From UBA11986 sp031402435 (GTDB lineage: Bacteria; Bacteroidota; Ignavibacteria; UBA10030; UBA6906): DNA of 64,000 nucleotides. The stretch covers positions 4,665-68,664 of the forward strand of contig JANNSJ010000006.1 in the NCBI GenBank assembly GCA_031402435.1. Reading direction: 5' to 3'. Below the pieces are notes generated by a model, which was not told where the DNA came from, did not search any database, and saw only the letters and a program-made list of their open reading frames with translations. Made by a program: the position numbers and the translations under genes. Below are positions 62,013-64,000 of the stretch, in pieces; position 1 is the first letter of the stretch; each line of letters begins with the position of its first letter.

Positions 62013-62617
62013 TTCGATTCCTTGTTCTTGTTGTAGAAGTACCTGGCGACGAAAACAATGACAACGAGAATGAGAGCACCCGTCACGATTTGGCTATACG
62101 TGCTCAGGTAGTACCCGATGCGTTCCCAGTTTTGACCGAGATATAGTCCGACTGTTACGAGGACGGCATTCCAAAGTAATGCACTGAAGAATGAAAGCGT
62201 CGTCGTTTTCAGAAGGTCCAGTTCAGACATCCCGGCGAAGAATGAAACGACGGCACGTGTGCCGGCGAGGAACCTGTTGGCAACAATGATCCAGTATCCG
62301 TATTTAACGAACCATGCCTCGACCTTCCGCACTGACTCAATAGGGATGAACTTGATCTTCCCTTGTTCAAGGATATTGTCTCCGAACCAATCGCCGATCT
62401 TGTACATGGTAACGAATCCGAGGGAGCTCCCGACCGTTGAAAGCAACAGTATCTCAACAAACCCAACCTGCCCAACGGAAATCAACGAGCCGGCAAACAC
62501 AATAACAACGTCGCTCGGGAACGGCGGAAAGATATTCTCAACAAAGGATATGGAGAAAACAGCAAGATAGATCAGCAGTGGGCTGAGCGTTTGCAGATAA
62601 TGGATGAAATCTTCCAA
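62009..62617 (-). CDS. DedA-family membrane protein
   Basis: 202 aa. FSISFVENIFPPFPSDVVIVFAG, with the re-entrant acidic and proline residues, and ANRFLAGTRAVVSFFAGM with the conserved Arg are DedA hallmarks. Members flip undecaprenyl phosphate or other lipids. Coupling to a PAP2 phosphatase suggests recycling of the lipid carrier, which is inference. Confidence 0.93.
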   Translation of the reverse strand: MEDFIHYLQTLSPLLIYLAVFSISFVENIFPPFPSDVVIVFAGSLISVGQVGFVEILLLSTVGSSLGFVTMYKIGDWFGDNILEQGKIKFIPIESVRKVEAWFVKYGYWIIVANRFLAGTRAVVSFFAGMSELDLLKTTTLSFFSALLWNAVLVTVGLYLGQNWERIGYYLSTYSQIVTGALILVVIVFVARYFYNKNKESK

Positions 62618-62684
62618 CAGGAATGCCTTGTGGTGTAGGGGTTAAAACCCCCAATCGTTTTTTGGGGTTCGTGTAATTTCAAAA

Positions 62685-62704
62685 CCCCGCCCTAAAGGGC
62701 GGGG
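62685..62704. repeat. Perfect palindrome, possible ispF terminator
   Basis: CCCCGCCCTAAAGGGCGGGG, followed on the minus strand by TTTTG. The core CTAAAG/CTTTAG recurs in two nearby palindromes, so it may be a REP-like repeat used as a terminator. Confidence 0.65.
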
Positions 62705-62751
62705 CTAAACTTGGGTGAATCTTTGCTCACTACGCCAGAATAGCCATGACG

Positions 62752-62769
62752 CCCGACCTTTAGGTCGGG
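62752..62769. repeat. Second palindrome of the same type
   Basis: CCCGACCTTTAGGTCGGG, a perfect inverted repeat with the same CTTTAG core. Confidence 0.6.
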
Positions 62770-62794
62770 GATCAGAAACGAACCTAAACCACAG

Positions 62795-62809
62795 AGGGGC
62801 TTTAGCCCT
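62795..62809. repeat. Third, shorter palindrome of the same type
   Basis: AGGGGCTTTAGCCCT lies just after the ispF stop and shares the CTTTAG core. Confidence 0.5.
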
Positions 62810-62811
62810 GA

Positions 62812-63297
62812 CTACGTCGGCATAATCATTGCCACTGCGTGTGCGGCGGCACCCTGTTCCGTTCCAACGAATCCGAGTCCTTCGTGGGTGGTTGCCTTGA
62901 TGGAAATTTGCTGCATGGAAATCTTGAGTGCATCGGCGATGTTCTGCCGCATCAGCTCAACGTACGGAGCGATCTTTGGCTTCTCCATGACAACGGTGGC
63001 ATCGATGTTCACAACACTGAAGCGATGTTGGACAAGCAAATCGGCAACATGCTTCAAGAGAATGACGCTTGAGATTCCCTTGTAACGGGGATCGGTGTTC
63101 GGGAAGTGCTTGCCAATGTCTCCGAGCGCTGCCGCGCCAAGCAGTGAGTCGCAGATGGCGTGCAGAAGAATGTCGGCGTCGGAGTGGCCGTCAAGTCCAA
63201 GCGGGTGCGGCAACTCCACGCCGCCGAGGATGAGCTTTCGTCCCGCCACCAAGCGGTGGACATCATATCCGAAACCTATGCGGGGTGTTGGTTGGAT
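62812..63297 (-). CDS. ispF: 2-C-methyl-D-erythritol 2,4-cyclodiphosphate synthase, apparent AUC start
   Basis: 161 aa if started at ATC 63297. Metal ligands Asp and His in GFGYDVHRL and the third His in GHSDADILLHAICD, with GDIGKHFPNTDP, are IspF hallmarks. It closes the cyclodiphosphate ring in the non-mevalonate isoprenoid pathway. The first GTG or TTG (63252, 63255) comes after the metal-binding DVH, so neither can be the true start. Upstream in frame are AAC and then the TAG of acyP. A GAGGT ribosome site ends five bases before ATC, so an AUC start is the best reading, unless the sequence has an error. Confidence 0.85.
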   Translation of the reverse strand: MQPTPRIGFGYDVHRLVAGRKLILGGVELPHPLGLDGHSDADILLHAICDSLLGAAALGDIGKHFPNTDPRYKGISSVILLKHVADLLVQHRFSVVNIDATVVMEKPKIAPYVELMRQNIADALKISMQQISIKATTHEGLGFVGTEQGAAAHAVAMIMPT

Positions 63298-63300
63298 GTT

Positions 63301-63576
63301 CTACCTCATCTCAAATTGCGTGTACTGATGTTCAGCATTCTCGATCCATTCAAGCTTGAGGTTTGCTACGTGCGCTGAACGAGGGCCGACCTTGACATGC
63401 TTGATAAGTTCTTCAATCAATCCTCTGTCCCCCACTGCTTCCACTTCAACATTACCGTTGTACATGTTGTGTACATAGCCTTTCAACCCAAGCGCCTGCG
63501 CATGGCGTGCCACAAACCAGCGGAAGCCGACGCCTTGCACAAGTCCTTCAACAATCATGTGTACTGTTACTTGCAT
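63301..63576 (-). CDS. acyP: Acylphosphatase
   Basis: 91 aa, the usual size. VEGLVQGVGFRWFVARHAQ with the phosphate-binding loop and catalytic Arg, and GLKGYVHNMYNGNVEVEAVG with the catalytic Asn. It hydrolyses acyl phosphates. It is in the same reading frame as ispF, separated by its TAG and one codon. Confidence 0.95.
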   Translation of the reverse strand: MQVTVHMIVEGLVQGVGFRWFVARHAQALGLKGYVHNMYNGNVEVEAVGDRGLIEELIKHVKVGPRSAHVANLKLEWIENAEHQYTQFEMR

Positions 63577-63697
63577 GCGAATGCTGGATGAAAATACGAG
63601 GATGAGGAGCGAAAGTCAAGGAAGGTGCTCGTGAACGAAGCTGCGCGGTCCGATCTTCTTTATTGCGGAGATCGCTCTTACGTTTCCACCTTTGGTA

Positions 63698-64000
63698 TTA
63701 CCTTCTCCCTATGAGGACAATGCCACGTGAAGCCCCAATATGCCCGACGGCCATTACCAAACGGTCCGTCACCGCCATTGGACCGAGCGCGCCACCAGGC
63801 AAAGACACTCCACCAAAGTACCGGTGCCAGTTAACACCGTTGAAATGCACCATTTCCCCAAATGAACCTGCGACAAAAACATTGTTGGCCCCTGTCCCTC
63901 TCACACCCCATGAACCAAAACTCGTTACCACTCCATATGGATAAACTATCCAAGCGGAGTCGCTCAGCGTGCGCTTTCGATGAATGCCAGCACCGACAGC
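63698..64000 (-). CDS. C-terminal end of a second WNG-propeller protein, cut by the window edge
   Basis: The last 100 residues of a paralogue of the lipoprotein at 8109-9434. By hand count about 18 of 303 bases and 6 of 100 residues differ. Similarity begins at the stop codon and continues to the window edge; the sequence downstream of the stop is unrelated. It contains FVAGSFGEMVHFNG and YFGGVSLPGGALGP. The rest, including any signal peptide, lies outside. Confidence 0.85.
   Translation of the reverse strand, partial: AVGAGIHRKRTLSDSAWIVYPYGVVTSFGSWGVRGTGANNVFVAGSFGEMVHFNGVNWHRYFGGVSLPGGALGPMAVTDRLVMAVGHIGASRGIVLIGRR

Noticed and set aside
62812..63252. Short ispF starting at GTG 63252
   Set aside because: It would remove the metal-binding Asp and His of GYDVHRL, giving a dead enzyme.

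Overview
The window looks like part of a chromosome of an aerobic, Gram-negative member of the FCB group, most likely Bacteroidota/Ignavibacteriota-like. Three things point there. Two large secreted proteins end in a type IX secretion sorting domain (NYPNPFNP...GxYFxR...KxVLxK). A bacillithiol enzyme (BshC) is encoded. The lipoproteins carry an acidic stretch after the lipid cysteine. No phage, insertion sequence, CRISPR array, tRNA or rRNA was seen. All assignments come from reading motifs; no database search was run.

Layout. 1-3.2 kb: a tryptophanase cut by the window edge, an unknown protein, and a small minus-strand group (enoyl-CoA hydratase, apt, peroxiredoxin). 3.3-9.4 kb: a giant secreted subtilase broken by a +1 frameshift, and a surface-lipoprotein-like beta-propeller protein. 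A near-identical copy of the latter's end reappears at the right edge of the window. 9.7-13.4 kb: glnA, an Lrp regulator, rpe and a PASTA protein. 13.5-27.4 kb: one long plus-strand run with many start/stop overlaps: nucleotidyltransferase, radical SAM protein, M48 protease, methyltransferase, phosphoesterase, ABC exporter, three glycosyltransferases, a membrane-anchored deaminase, a GT-C-like membrane protein and an FkbM methyltransferase. It looks like a surface glycan or glycolipid locus. 27.5-32.3 kb: a nucleoside uptake and salvage operon (cdd, tdk, nupC, NCS2 permease, PNP).

32.3-44.9 kb: a single minus-strand respiratory operon encoding a Rieske/cytochrome b quinol oxidising module, an eight-haem cytochrome c, a cupredoxin, an aa3/caa3-like oxidase with two tiny unknown membrane proteins, and the haem A/O synthases needed to build it. 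It describes an entire electron path from menaquinol to oxygen. 45.3-48.8 kb: bshC and a second type IX secreted protein. 49-58.1 kb: the classic rimP-nusA-infB-rbfA-truB-ribF-rpsO-pnp operon. 58.2-63.6 kb: thioesterase, threonine aldolase, Lnt, PAP2, DedA, IspF and acylphosphatase. IspF has no AUG/GUG/UUG at its proper start.

Promoters that can be read follow a TTGnnn-N17-TAnnnT pattern resembling E. coli sigma-70 rather than the Bacteroides type. Several genes lack a Shine-Dalgarno sequence, and one (the enoyl-CoA hydratase) is predicted to be leaderless.
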